From: Pedosphaera sp.
Lineage (GTDB): Bacteria; Verrucomicrobiota; Verrucomicrobiia; Limisphaerales; Pedosphaeraceae
Assembly: GCA_028293465.1 (NCBI GenBank)
Contig: JAQGOT010000379.1
Location: 1 to 6,353 of the forward strand
DNA length: 6,353 nt
Direction: 5' to 3'
A program made the position numbers and the translations under genes. The notes below the pieces were generated by a model. The model made no database searches, was not told the DNA's origin, and was given only the letters and a program-made list of their open reading frames with translations. Position 1 is the first letter of the stretch, and every line of letters begins with the position of its first letter. Shown here one piece after another: positions 1-6,353 of the stretch.

Positions 1-1166
1 GCAAGACCCAGGCGGAGTCGGAAATCCAGGATTCCCGCCGGCAGATCGATTCGCTGAAGTTAGATCGCGAGCAGGTGAATGCGCAGGTGGCCGAGTTGCT
101 CAGCCAGAAGATGACGCAGGAAAGCGAAATTGAGACGCGAGAGGAAGATTTGCGGGAGCAGCGTCGACGCCTCACCGAATGCCAGCAACAGCGGGGGACA
201 CTGGAAGTTGAACTGGCCCAGAAAAACATGGCCGTCCAGAACCTGCGGGAACGGGTTGAGCAGAAATATCACGTCAAGATCGAGGACGTGCGCAGCGAAT
301 GCATCACGATCACTTTCGCGGACGAGGGGCCAGCCAAGGTGGAGACGTTGACGCCGGAAGAAATGGCGAACAGCGGCGCAGCCACTGATTGGAACGCCAT
401 CGGCGAACAGGTGGCGGCACTCCAGAAGCGCATTGATGAGATGGGGCCGGTGAACCTCGTTGCCATCGAGGAATACGAGGAAACCGAGCAGCGCCATACC
501 TTTCTTTCCACGCAGCATGATGACTTGGTGACCGCCAAGGCCCAGTTGCTGGAGGTGATCAACCGGATCAACCTGCAAACCCGGCAGATGTTCACGGAGA
601 CCTTCGAGAAGATTCGGGACAACTTCCGCGCCATGTTCACCGAGGTTTTCGGCGGTGGCAAAGCCGATCTGTTGCTCGTGGGCGAAGGCGACGCGCTGGA
701 AAGCGGCATTGAGATCGTGGCCCGCCCGCCGGGAAAGCAGTTGCAAACCATTTCGCTGCTGTCGGGTGGTGAGCAGACGATGACGGCCGTATCGTTGCTG
801 TTCTCCATTTACCAAGTCAAGCCGAGCCCGTTCTGCGTGCTGGACGAATTGGACGCGCCGCTGGACGAATCGAACATCAACCGTTTCATCAGGGAGCTCC
901 AGCGTTATCACTCTCATTCCCAGTTTATCATCATCACGCACAACAAGCGCACGATCGGCATCGCGGATGTGCTCTACGGCGTGACCATGGAAGAGCACGG
1001 CATCAGCAAGATTGTGAGCGTTAAATTCCACAAGGCCGACGAAGCAGTAAGTGACCAGCGCCAGACACCCTTGGTCCCCCCGGCGCAGGGTGGCGCGCAA
1101 TTGGAGAAAGCCGAGAACACGCCGCACAAGCAGGCTGAGACGATGGACATCGCGATGGCGAAGTAG
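1..1166 (+). CDS. smc: Chromosome partition protein SMC, C-terminal part (5' end outside window)
   Basis: This is the C-terminal third (387 residues visible) of SMC, the ATPase of the bacterial condensin-like complex that compacts and helps segregate the chromosome with ScpA and ScpB. The frame is open from position 3 with no stop, so the true start lies upstream; the GTG at 75 is an internal valine codon. About the first 130 residues are charged, Glu/Arg/Gln-rich heptad-like sequence, fitting the returning arm of the coiled coil. The conserved GPVNL motif follows (about 447-461), then the ATPase head: ABC signature LSGGEQ (759-776), Walker B FCVLDE (831-848), D-loop APLDE, and the switch histidine in IITHNKRT. 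The head ends at GISKIVSVKF (about 1002-1031); roughly 45 further residues form a polar tail. Walker A and the hinge lie in the missing part. The LDELDAPLDE and THNKRT pattern is SMC rather than RecN or Rad50. Confidence 0.97.
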   Translation, partial: KTQAESEIQDSRRQIDSLKLDREQVNAQVAELLSQKMTQESEIETREEDLREQRRRLTECQQQRGTLEVELAQKNMAVQNLRERVEQKYHVKIEDVRSECITITFADEGPAKVETLTPEEMANSGAATDWNAIGEQVAALQKRIDEMGPVNLVAIEEYEETEQRHTFLSTQHDDLVTAKAQLLEVINRINLQTRQMFTETFEKIRDNFRAMFTEVFGGGKADLLLVGEGDALESGIEIVARPPGKQLQTISLLSGGEQTMTAVSLLFSIYQVKPSPFCVLDELDAPLDESNINRFIRELQRYHSHSQFIIITHNKRTIGIADVLYGVTMEEHGISKIVSVKFHKADEAVSDQRQTPLVPPAQGGAQLEKAENTPHKQAETMDIAMAK

Positions 1167-1192
1167 AGGACCGCGTAGCCCGAGGCGGTTGG

Positions 1193-2788
1193 TTACGGGA
1201 TGGACTCTGCGGTCACAGGCAGATGTCGCAAGGCCTGACCGGAGCGGGCTTGGGTATGCTCACCGTCCCTCACGACTTCCACGCCGTTGACCAGAACGTA
1301 CGGAATTCCGGACGGGTAATGATGCGGGTCTTTGTACGTCGCGTTGTCCCGGACAGAGGCGGGATCGAAGATGGTGATGTCGGCCCAGTTGCCTTCGCGG
1401 AGTTGGCCGCGTTCTTTGAGGCGGAAGCTTTCAGCGGGAAGAGTGGTCATGCGGCGGATGGCATCTTCGAGGCTGAGGACGTGAAGTTCGCGCACGTAAC
1501 GGGCCAGGACGCGGGGATTATTGCCATAACCGCGGGGATGAGGGACGCCCTTGCCGAATTCCCGCAAGCCGCTGTCGCAGGCAATCGCGGTATTCGGAAA
1601 GCGCAGAAACTTTTGCAAGTCCACTTCATCGATGCCATGGAAAACGCCGGAGGCACCGCCATGTCGCTCGATGTCCAAAATCAATTCGATCTGGTCGGGC
1701 AATGAATCCGAACCAAGTTTCGCCTTGGCCGCTTCGGAAATGTTGAGGCCGTTCAGAGACGTGTCGTGCTTGTACTCGGCAACCACGGCATAAGTGTAAT
1801 CCTGCCGGCCATTTTCTTTCAGACTCGCCTTCATTTTTGCGATGATGCCGGACTTTTGCTTTGGATCGTTTATGCGTTCGAGAAATTTCGCGTGGCCGCC
1901 TTCACGCGCGGTATCGGGGACGAGCTGGCTGATGCCGGTGCTGGAGGCGGTGTAGGCGTATTGATCCTCGGTGATGTCGAGACCTTCGGCGCGGGCTTTT
2001 TCGATGACGGCGATCACTTTGTCGGTCTGGCCCCACGACGAGTTGCCGGACAGCTTGATATGCGAGATTTCAGCGCGGATATGCGCTTCGCGCGCGATGC
2101 GGAAGAGTTCGTTGAGGGAGTTAAAGATACCCGTGCCTTCGTCCCGCATGTGGCTCGCGTAGATCCCGTCGTAAGTGGAAGCAACCTTGGCGAGTTCGAT
2201 GATCTCTTCGGTTTTGGCGAAGGTGCCGGGCAGGTAGATCAATCCGGTGGAAAGGCCGATGGCGCCGTCCTTCATCGCCTGTTCCACCATCGCCTTCATT
2301 TTTTCCAATTCTTCAGGGGTTGGCGGGCGCATGAAAGAACCGCCCATGACTTTGCCGCGCACGGTATTGTGCCCGATGAAGGAGGCAACATTTACGGAAA
2401 CATTCGTGGCCTCGACCTCGCGGAAGAACTTGCCAATATCGGAAGCGGAGCCGCCGCAGTTGCCAACGACAATGGTGGTGACGCCCATGCGGACGAAATT
2501 TTCGGCGAGCGGCATTTCAGCAACCTCATCGGCGTGGGTGTGGACGTCGATGAATCCGGGGGCGACGACCAGATTGGTGGCGTTGATTTCCCGTTTCGCA
2601 TCTCCGGTGAGGCGGCCGATGGCGGCAATGCGACCGTTGGTTACGCCGATGTCGCCGAAGTAGGCGGGGTTGCCTGTCCCGTCCACAACGCGGCCGTGGC
2701 GGATGATGAGATCATAGGTCTCCGCCGGACAGGTGGTAATTGGCAGGAGGAACCAGCTAAAAATGAGGAGACGGAAGGTTGACTTCAT
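1193..2788 (-). CDS. Exported N-acyl-D-amino-acid deacylase / D-aminoacylase-type amidohydrolase
   Basis: A complete 531-residue metal-dependent amidohydrolase (D-aminoacylase, Amidohydro_3 group), expected to hydrolyse N-acyl-D-amino acids or related N-acyl/cyclic amides. Numbering from ATG 2788: residues 1-22 form a signal peptide (MKSTFR, hydrophobic core, then TTCPA), so the enzyme is probably periplasmic. The N-terminal beta strands read DLIIRHGRVVDGTG. Likely metal ligands are His83 and His85 (DVHTH), Cys111 (GNCGG), His213 (ASHMRDE), His243 (ISHIK) and Asp405 (ACDSG), matching the ligand set known for the Alcaligenes D-aminoacylase. HPRGYGNNPRVLARYVRE (about 417-434) and the C-terminal GNWADITIFDP are family hallmarks. 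An in-frame TTG at 2815 would add nine residues, but ATG 2788 gives a textbook signal peptide. Neither start has a clear Shine-Dalgarno. The gene converges on smc with a 26-base gap. Family is certain; exact substrate is not. Confidence 0.93.
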   Translation of the reverse strand: MKSTFRLLIFSWFLLPITTCPAETYDLIIRHGRVVDGTGNPAYFGDIGVTNGRIAAIGRLTGDAKREINATNLVVAPGFIDVHTHADEVAEMPLAENFVRMGVTTIVVGNCGGSASDIGKFFREVEATNVSVNVASFIGHNTVRGKVMGGSFMRPPTPEELEKMKAMVEQAMKDGAIGLSTGLIYLPGTFAKTEEIIELAKVASTYDGIYASHMRDEGTGIFNSLNELFRIAREAHIRAEISHIKLSGNSSWGQTDKVIAVIEKARAEGLDITEDQYAYTASSTGISQLVPDTAREGGHAKFLERINDPKQKSGIIAKMKASLKENGRQDYTYAVVAEYKHDTSLNGLNISEAAKAKLGSDSLPDQIELILDIERHGGASGVFHGIDEVDLQKFLRFPNTAIACDSGLREFGKGVPHPRGYGNNPRVLARYVRELHVLSLEDAIRRMTTLPAESFRLKERGQLREGNWADITIFDPASVRDNATYKDPHHYPSGIPYVLVNGVEVVRDGEHTQARSGQALRHLPVTAESIP

Positions 2789-2848
2789 GGCGCGTTTGAT
2801 ACCAATTAAATTCAAACATGGCTACTACTTAGACATGTAGGTTGACAG
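2789..2848. promoter_or_regulatory. Divergent spacer that should hold both promoters
   Basis: These roughly 60 bases separate two divergently transcribed genes and are AT-richer than the flanks, so promoters for both should lie here or just inside the 5' ends. On the minus strand TTTAAT (2810-2805) resembles a -10 box about 17 bases before ATG 2788, but no good -35 lies upstream of it. On the plus strand TTGACA (2842-2847) matches a -35 box but has no -10 match at normal spacing. No strong operator palindrome was found. The role rests on position alone. Confidence 0.35.
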
Positions 2849-3604
2849 TTGGATTGCAGATTGAAAACTGACCGAACATTTCTTTCCGCAGAGTGGCGTT
2901 ACTTGGCGATGCTTAATTACGAGATCGACCCGGAGGTGCTGCGTCCATACCTTCCGGCCGGGACGGAGTTGGATGCCTGGAACGGGCGGACCTACGTCAG
3001 CATGGTCGCCTTCCTGTTTCTGAACACCCGGGTGCGCGGCATGGCGATTCCTTTCCACCGTAATTTTGAGGAAATCAATCTGCGCTTCTACGTTCGGCGG
3101 CGCGGTCCGGATGGCTGGCAACGAGGCGTGGTGTTCGTGAAGGAAATCGTGCCGCGCTTCGCCATTGCGGCGATGGCCCGGCTGTTCTACAACGAAAACT
3201 ACGTGGCTTTGCCAACCCGGCATAAACTGGAGGTTTCGGCGGAGAGCGTCATGGCGGATTATGGCTGGCGCCTGAAAGGGCGATGGAATCGCCTGCGGGT
3301 GAAGACGACGGGCAGTTTCAAGTTCGTCGAACCCGGATCGTTGGAAGAATTCATCACCGAACATTACTGGGGCTATGCCGCGCAGGGGGATGGCGGCTGT
3401 GTGGAATACCGGGTTGCACATCCCGCCTGGCCTATCTGGCAGACGGAGGAAGCGGGGTTGGACTGTGACGTGGATGCGCTCTACGGCGACCGGTTCGCGG
3501 CTTGGTTGAAGGCAGCGCCCAGCTCGTCGTTTCTGGCGGAGGGATCGGAGGTGACGGTCCTGGATGGGACCAAGATCAAGCCGGTTGGAACAATTCGGCA
3601 ATGA
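2849..3604 (+). CDS. DUF2071/YqjF-family protein of unknown function
   Basis: A 251-residue cytosolic protein of the DUF2071 (YqjF-like) family, close to the usual 220-250 residues. The family has no established activity; I recall it being placed near the acetoacetate decarboxylase fold, which I could not check. Family features are the N-terminal FLSAEWRYLAMLNYEIDPE, the following LRPYLPAGTELD, then VSMVAFLFLNTRVRG, a central NFEEINLRFYVRR, the GVVFVKEIVPR strand, and the C-terminal SSFLAEGSEVTV. No signal peptide or membrane segment is seen. An in-frame TGA at 2843 rules out a longer protein, and no ATG precedes the conserved FLSAEWR block. The start must therefore be TTG 2849 (weak AGG seven bases upstream) or TTG 2861 (giving MKTDRTFLS, which looks more natural). 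It diverges from the deacylase gene and converges on uvrA, so it is probably monocistronic. Confidence 0.88.
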   Translation: MDCRLKTDRTFLSAEWRYLAMLNYEIDPEVLRPYLPAGTELDAWNGRTYVSMVAFLFLNTRVRGMAIPFHRNFEEINLRFYVRRRGPDGWQRGVVFVKEIVPRFAIAAMARLFYNENYVALPTRHKLEVSAESVMADYGWRLKGRWNRLRVKTTGSFKFVEPGSLEEFITEHYWGYAAQGDGGCVEYRVAHPAWPIWQTEEAGLDCDVDALYGDRFAAWLKAAPSSSFLAEGSEVTVLDGTKIKPVGTIRQ

Positions 3605-3680
3605 TGTATTGGAACTGCGGGAGCAGGGATTCGCTCAGGACTTCGCGGACAGCGAGAATCTCTTCGTACGGCTCGCTCAT
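3576..3680 (-). CDS. Candidate 34-residue small protein overlapping the uvrA stop
   Basis: A short ORF of ATG, 33 further sense codons and TGA begins inside the uvrA stop as an ATGA overlap (ATG 3680-3678, uvrA TGA 3679-3677), the arrangement typical of translational coupling. It reads MSEPYEEILAVR, then VLSESLLPQFQYI, ending in AELFQPA: acidic at the start, with a leucine/isoleucine pattern that suggests one or two amphipathic helices. Codon third positions are mostly G or C (about 22 of 32 by hand), like the neighbouring genes. Its last 29 bases lie antisense to the end of the DUF2071 gene. No Shine-Dalgarno precedes it. I do not recognise a family; it could be a real microprotein, the remnant of a longer gene, or chance. 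Confidence 0.33.
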   Translation of the reverse strand: MSEPYEEILAVREVLSESLLPQFQYIIAELFQPA

Positions 3681-6353
3681 GTGCCGGCGAGGAAGCTATG
3701 CAGAAACCGGCCGGTATGCGAGCGTTTGTTGCGGGCGACTTGTTCCGGCGTGCCTTCGGCCACGATGGTGCCGCCTCCTTCGCCGCCTTCCGGGCCCAGG
3801 TCGATGACCCAATCCGCTTCGGCGATGAGATCGAGATTGTGCTCGATGACAATGACGGAATGCCCGGCGTCCACCAGGCGTTGCAACACGCCCACCAAGC
3901 GGCGCACGTCGGCAATGTGCAGGCCGATGGTCGGCTCCTCGAGGATGAACAGGTTCCGCCGGGGCAGCCGCTCGATGAGATCCGGCTCCTTCAATCCGGT
4001 CAACAAATGGGAGACGAGTTTGACGCGTTGGGCTTCGCCACCACTCAGCGTGGGACTGGTCTGTCCCAGCTTTAAGTAACCGAGCCCGGTGTCGCAGAGC
4101 GCCTGCAGCGCGCGCTTGATTTTGGGGAGCGCGGAGAAGAACTCCAGGCCTTCCTCCACGGAGAGCTCCAATACTTGAGCAACGTTTTTGCCGCTGAACT
4201 CGATATCGAGGGTTTCGCGGTTGAAACGGCAACCGTCACAGACTTCGCAGCGGACGAAAGCGGGCGGGAGGAAGTTCATCTCCAGCTTAATCGTGCCCGC
4301 GCCTTCACACTCTGGACAGCGGCCTTGGACACTGTTGAAGGAAAAACGGCTCGGTGAGTAGCCGCGCAAGCGGGCTTCGGGGATCTGCGCGAACAGTTGC
4401 CGGATGGTGTCGAAGAAACCGACGTAGGTGGCGGGAATCGAGCGCGGGGTGCGGCCGATGGGGGACTGATCCACCTCATAGACGGCCTGGATGAAATCCT
4501 GGCCGGAGAGGTTGGCATTTTTGGTCTTCGATTTGCGATTTTTGATGGCGGATTGGACGGCAGGCAGGAGGCATTCGCGGATCAGAGTGCTTTTGCCCGA
4601 ACCACTCACGCCGGTGACCACGACCAGGCGATTCAACGGAAAGCGCGCCGTAAGGTTCCTTAAATTGTGCACGCCGGCATTGCTCAGGGTCAGCCATTCA
4701 TGAGATTGCGAAGGGCCGATGAGTGATTGCGGATCGGCTTTGCCTTTCTTTACGTTGGCTGCGGCCACCGGGCGGCGCTCGCCGCGGGCCGGGAATTTCT
4801 TCTCAGCGCGAAGGCATTGGCCGGTGATGGAATCCGGGTGGCGTAGCAATTCTTCCAGCGTGCCGCTGGCCACAACGGTGCCGCCATGGACGCCGGCCCC
4901 GGGGCCGAGATCAATGATGTGATCGGCGCGGCGCATGGTTTCCTCATCGTGTTCGACGACCACCACGGAGTTGCCGCGGCCTTTCAAGGATTGCAGCGCG
5001 GCGAGCAATTGCTCGTTGTCGCGCGAATGGAGGCCGATGGTCGGTTCGTCGAGCACGTAGAGCACGCCGCTCAGATTGGAACCTAGCTGGGCCGCCAGAC
5101 GGATGCGCTGGGTTTCGCCGCCGGACAGGGTGGGAACGCCACGGCCCAATTGAAGGTAACCCAAGCCCACTTCGGAAAGAAACTTCAGGCGCTCGGTAAT
5201 TTCCGGCAGAATGTCACGCGCAATCAGCGCCTCGCGGCCTTTGAATTTCAACTTACGGAAAAAGTCACGAGCGTCCTCCACGGGCATCTTGGCGAAGGTG
5301 TCAACGGTGGGGGCCAGTTGCGAACCCAGGGTAAGGCGGACCGCGCGGGCGATGGGATTGAGGCGGGCGCCTTCGCAATCCGGGCAGGTTTCACGGCTCC
5401 CTTCCTGCCATTCGTACCAAGATTCCTCGATGGCATCCGCCCGCGCACCGCGTTCCACTTCGGGCAAATAGAAGAGTTCACCAAAGCCGCGACATTTAAG
5501 GCACCAACCCTGGGCTGAATTGTAGCTGAAAATCTTAGGGTCGAGGGTTTCGAATGACCGACCGCACTTGGGACAAGCCCGTTCCGTGGAATGGATGGAG
5601 ACTTTGCCGTGATTGTCCAAGGCAAACAAGGTTCCATGACCCAGCTTAAGGGCCTCGTCAATGATGAGTTGAGGGGAGTGGTTGGCGGCGCGGAGTTTGC
5701 GTTCGAGGACGCCGACGACGATTTCCACGTCGTGCTCCCGGAAACGATCCAGGCGCAGCCGTTCGTTGGTGCGGTACATTTTGCCATCGGCGCGCACCTC
5801 CTCGTACCCGTGTTTGGCGGCCCATTCGGCCACGTCGGTATGAAAACCTTTGCGGTTGCGGACCACCGGGGCGAGGAGGAGCAGGTCGCCGCGCTTCTTG
5901 ATTTCCGCTTTGAGCCGCAAGCCGAGTTGGTCCCGCGTCTGCGCTTCCACCGGCATCTGGCAGTCCGGGCAATACTGGGTTCCGAGCCGGGCAAACAGCA
6001 GCCGAAGGAAATGATAAATCTCCGTGACCGTGGCGACAGTGCTCTTGCCCCCGCCCCGGCTGTTCCGCTGCTCAATGCTGACGGTGGGTGGAATCCCCGT
6101 AATGAGGTCCACGTCCGGTCGGGAGAGTTGCTCCACAAACTGCCGGGCATAGACGTTCATGGAGTCAAGGAAGCGCCGCTGGCCTTCGGCAAACAGAAGG
6201 TCGAATGCCAGGGTGCTCTTGCCTGAGCCAGAGACGCCGGTGATCACCACGAATTGGTTGCGCGGGATCGTGAGTGAGAGATTTTTAAGATTATGCTCAC
6301 GCGCTCCATGAATGGAAATCACGTTGTCCGTTGCGGGAAAAATGTCGGTTCCG
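3677..6353 (-). CDS. uvrA: Excinuclease ABC subunit UvrA, probably the C-terminal half of a tandem-type UvrA
   Basis: UvrA is the ATPase that finds bulky DNA lesions and loads UvrB in nucleotide excision repair. Numbered from GTG 6322 (881 residues): HGAREHNLKNL at 5-15, Walker A GVSGSGKST (29-37), a CPDC pair (118-121), a UvrB-binding-like region (about 120-245), zinc module 1 (C250, C253, C274, C277), CPDCEG (313-318), signature LSGGETQR (399-406), Walker B LYVLDEP (421-427) and H458. The second ATPase has Walker A (571-579), DQSPIGRTPRS (618-628), zinc module 2 (C669, C672, C692, C695), LSGGEAQR (759-766), Walker B LFILEEP (791-797) and H828. Canonical UvrA has about 940 residues; the deficit is largely the insertion domain between C277 and C313. 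The frame stays open from GTG 6322 to the window edge with no ATG/GTG/TTG start, so the protein may continue upstream. A 34-codon ORF overlaps its stop. Confidence 0.93.
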   Translation of the reverse strand, partial: GTDIFPATDNVISIHGAREHNLKNLSLTIPRNQFVVITGVSGSGKSTLAFDLLFAEGQRRFLDSMNVYARQFVEQLSRPDVDLITGIPPTVSIEQRNSRGGGKSTVATVTEIYHFLRLLFARLGTQYCPDCQMPVEAQTRDQLGLRLKAEIKKRGDLLLLAPVVRNRKGFHTDVAEWAAKHGYEEVRADGKMYRTNERLRLDRFREHDVEIVVGVLERKLRAANHSPQLIIDEALKLGHGTLFALDNHGKVSIHSTERACPKCGRSFETLDPKIFSYNSAQGWCLKCRGFGELFYLPEVERGARADAIEESWYEWQEGSRETCPDCEGARLNPIARAVRLTLGSQLAPTVDTFAKMPVEDARDFFRKLKFKGREALIARDILPEITERLKFLSEVGLGYLQLGRGVPTLSGGETQRIRLAAQLGSNLSGVLYVLDEPTIGLHSRDNEQLLAALQSLKGRGNSVVVVEHDEETMRRADHIIDLGPGAGVHGGTVVASGTLEELLRHPDSITGQCLRAEKKFPARGERRPVAAANVKKGKADPQSLIGPSQSHEWLTLSNAGVHNLRNLTARFPLNRLVVVTGVSGSGKSTLIRECLLPAVQSAIKNRKSKTKNANLSGQDFIQAVYEVDQSPIGRTPRSIPATYVGFFDTIRQLFAQIPEARLRGYSPSRFSFNSVQGRCPECEGAGTIKLEMNFLPPAFVRCEVCDGCRFNRETLDIEFSGKNVAQVLELSVEEGLEFFSALPKIKRALQALCDTGLGYLKLGQTSPTLSGGEAQRVKLVSHLLTGLKEPDLIERLPRRNLFILEEPTIGLHIADVRRLVGVLQRLVDAGHSVIVIEHNLDLIAEADWVIDLGPEGGEGGGTIVAEGTPEQVARNKRSHTGRFLHSFLAGT

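Noticed and set aside
60..1127. A 355-codon minus-strand ORF opposite smc
   Set aside because: SMC motifs on the plus strand are unambiguous; the reverse ORF results from GC-rich codon bias.
1168..1192. Inverted repeat ACCGC (1170-1174) / GCGGT (1185-1189) in the smc/deacylase convergent gap as a bidirectional terminator
   Set aside because: The stem is only five base pairs (six with a G-T pair) around a 10-base loop, and no T-run follows on either strand.
1223..2782. Long plus-strand ORFs opposite the deacylase gene (for example 1766-2782)
   Set aside because: These are antisense shadows of a clearly conserved minus-strand enzyme; their products show no recognisable domain.
2842..2870. TTGACA as a -35 box for the DUF2071 gene
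   Set aside because: At 17-base spacing the -10 position reads AAACTG, and the implied transcript start would fall after both candidate start codons.
5248..6226. Long ORFs overlapping the 5' part of uvrA on either strand (5248-6150 minus, 5591-6226 plus)
   Set aside because: They are out-of-frame shadows; the UvrA frame carries all conserved motifs through the same bases.
3677..6322. Reading the UvrA as UvrA2/DrrC, the antibiotic-resistance type paralogue
   Set aside because: Those proteins lack the UvrB-binding domain, while here that region (about residues 120-245) is present and it is the insertion domain that is missing.
1..6353. Defence island, prophage, toxin-antitoxin, insertion sequence or CRISPR content
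   Set aside because: No transposase, nuclease, phage or spacer-repeat pattern was seen; the four main genes are housekeeping or metabolic and occupy nearly all the window.

Overview
The window is a GC-rich (roughly 55-60% by eye), densely coded bacterial chromosome segment with four clear genes and one candidate small gene. No mobile element, tRNA, rRNA, CRISPR array or defence locus is visible. The organism is most likely a member of the PVC group, perhaps Verrucomicrobiota. This is an inference from the UvrA type (motifs I associate with the long tandem UvrA proteins of that group), the non-ATG starts, the lack of clear Shine-Dalgarno sequences, and the exported amidohydrolase. Nothing in the window proves the taxonomy.

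Layout, left to right. Positions 1-1166 (+) hold the C-terminal third of the chromosome-segregation ATPase SMC, entering from outside the window. After a 26-base convergent gap, 1193-2788 (-) encodes an exported D-aminoacylase-type zinc amidohydrolase. A short divergent spacer (2789-2848) separates it from a DUF2071/YqjF-family protein at 2849-3604 (+). The rest, 3677-6353 (-), is a UvrA nucleotide-excision-repair ATPase whose reading frame stays open to the right edge. On the minus strand, a 34-codon ORF (3576-3680) starts on an ATGA overlap with the uvrA stop and runs antisense into the end of the DUF2071 gene.

The genes do not form one pathway. SMC (chromosome compaction) and UvrA (DNA damage recognition) are housekeeping functions. 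The deacylase probably acts in the periplasm on N-acyl-D-amino acids or related compounds, and the DUF2071 protein has no assigned role. Gene order is convergent, divergent, convergent, so most genes look like separate transcription units; the only possible operon is uvrA plus the 34-codon ORF.

The points most worth checking concern UvrA: it is probably the C-terminal half of a tandem (double-length) UvrA, its insertion domain is nearly absent, its second Walker B motif reads LEEP rather than LDEP, and a possible coupled microprotein lies at its 3' end. I did not find a convincing undescribed multi-gene system.
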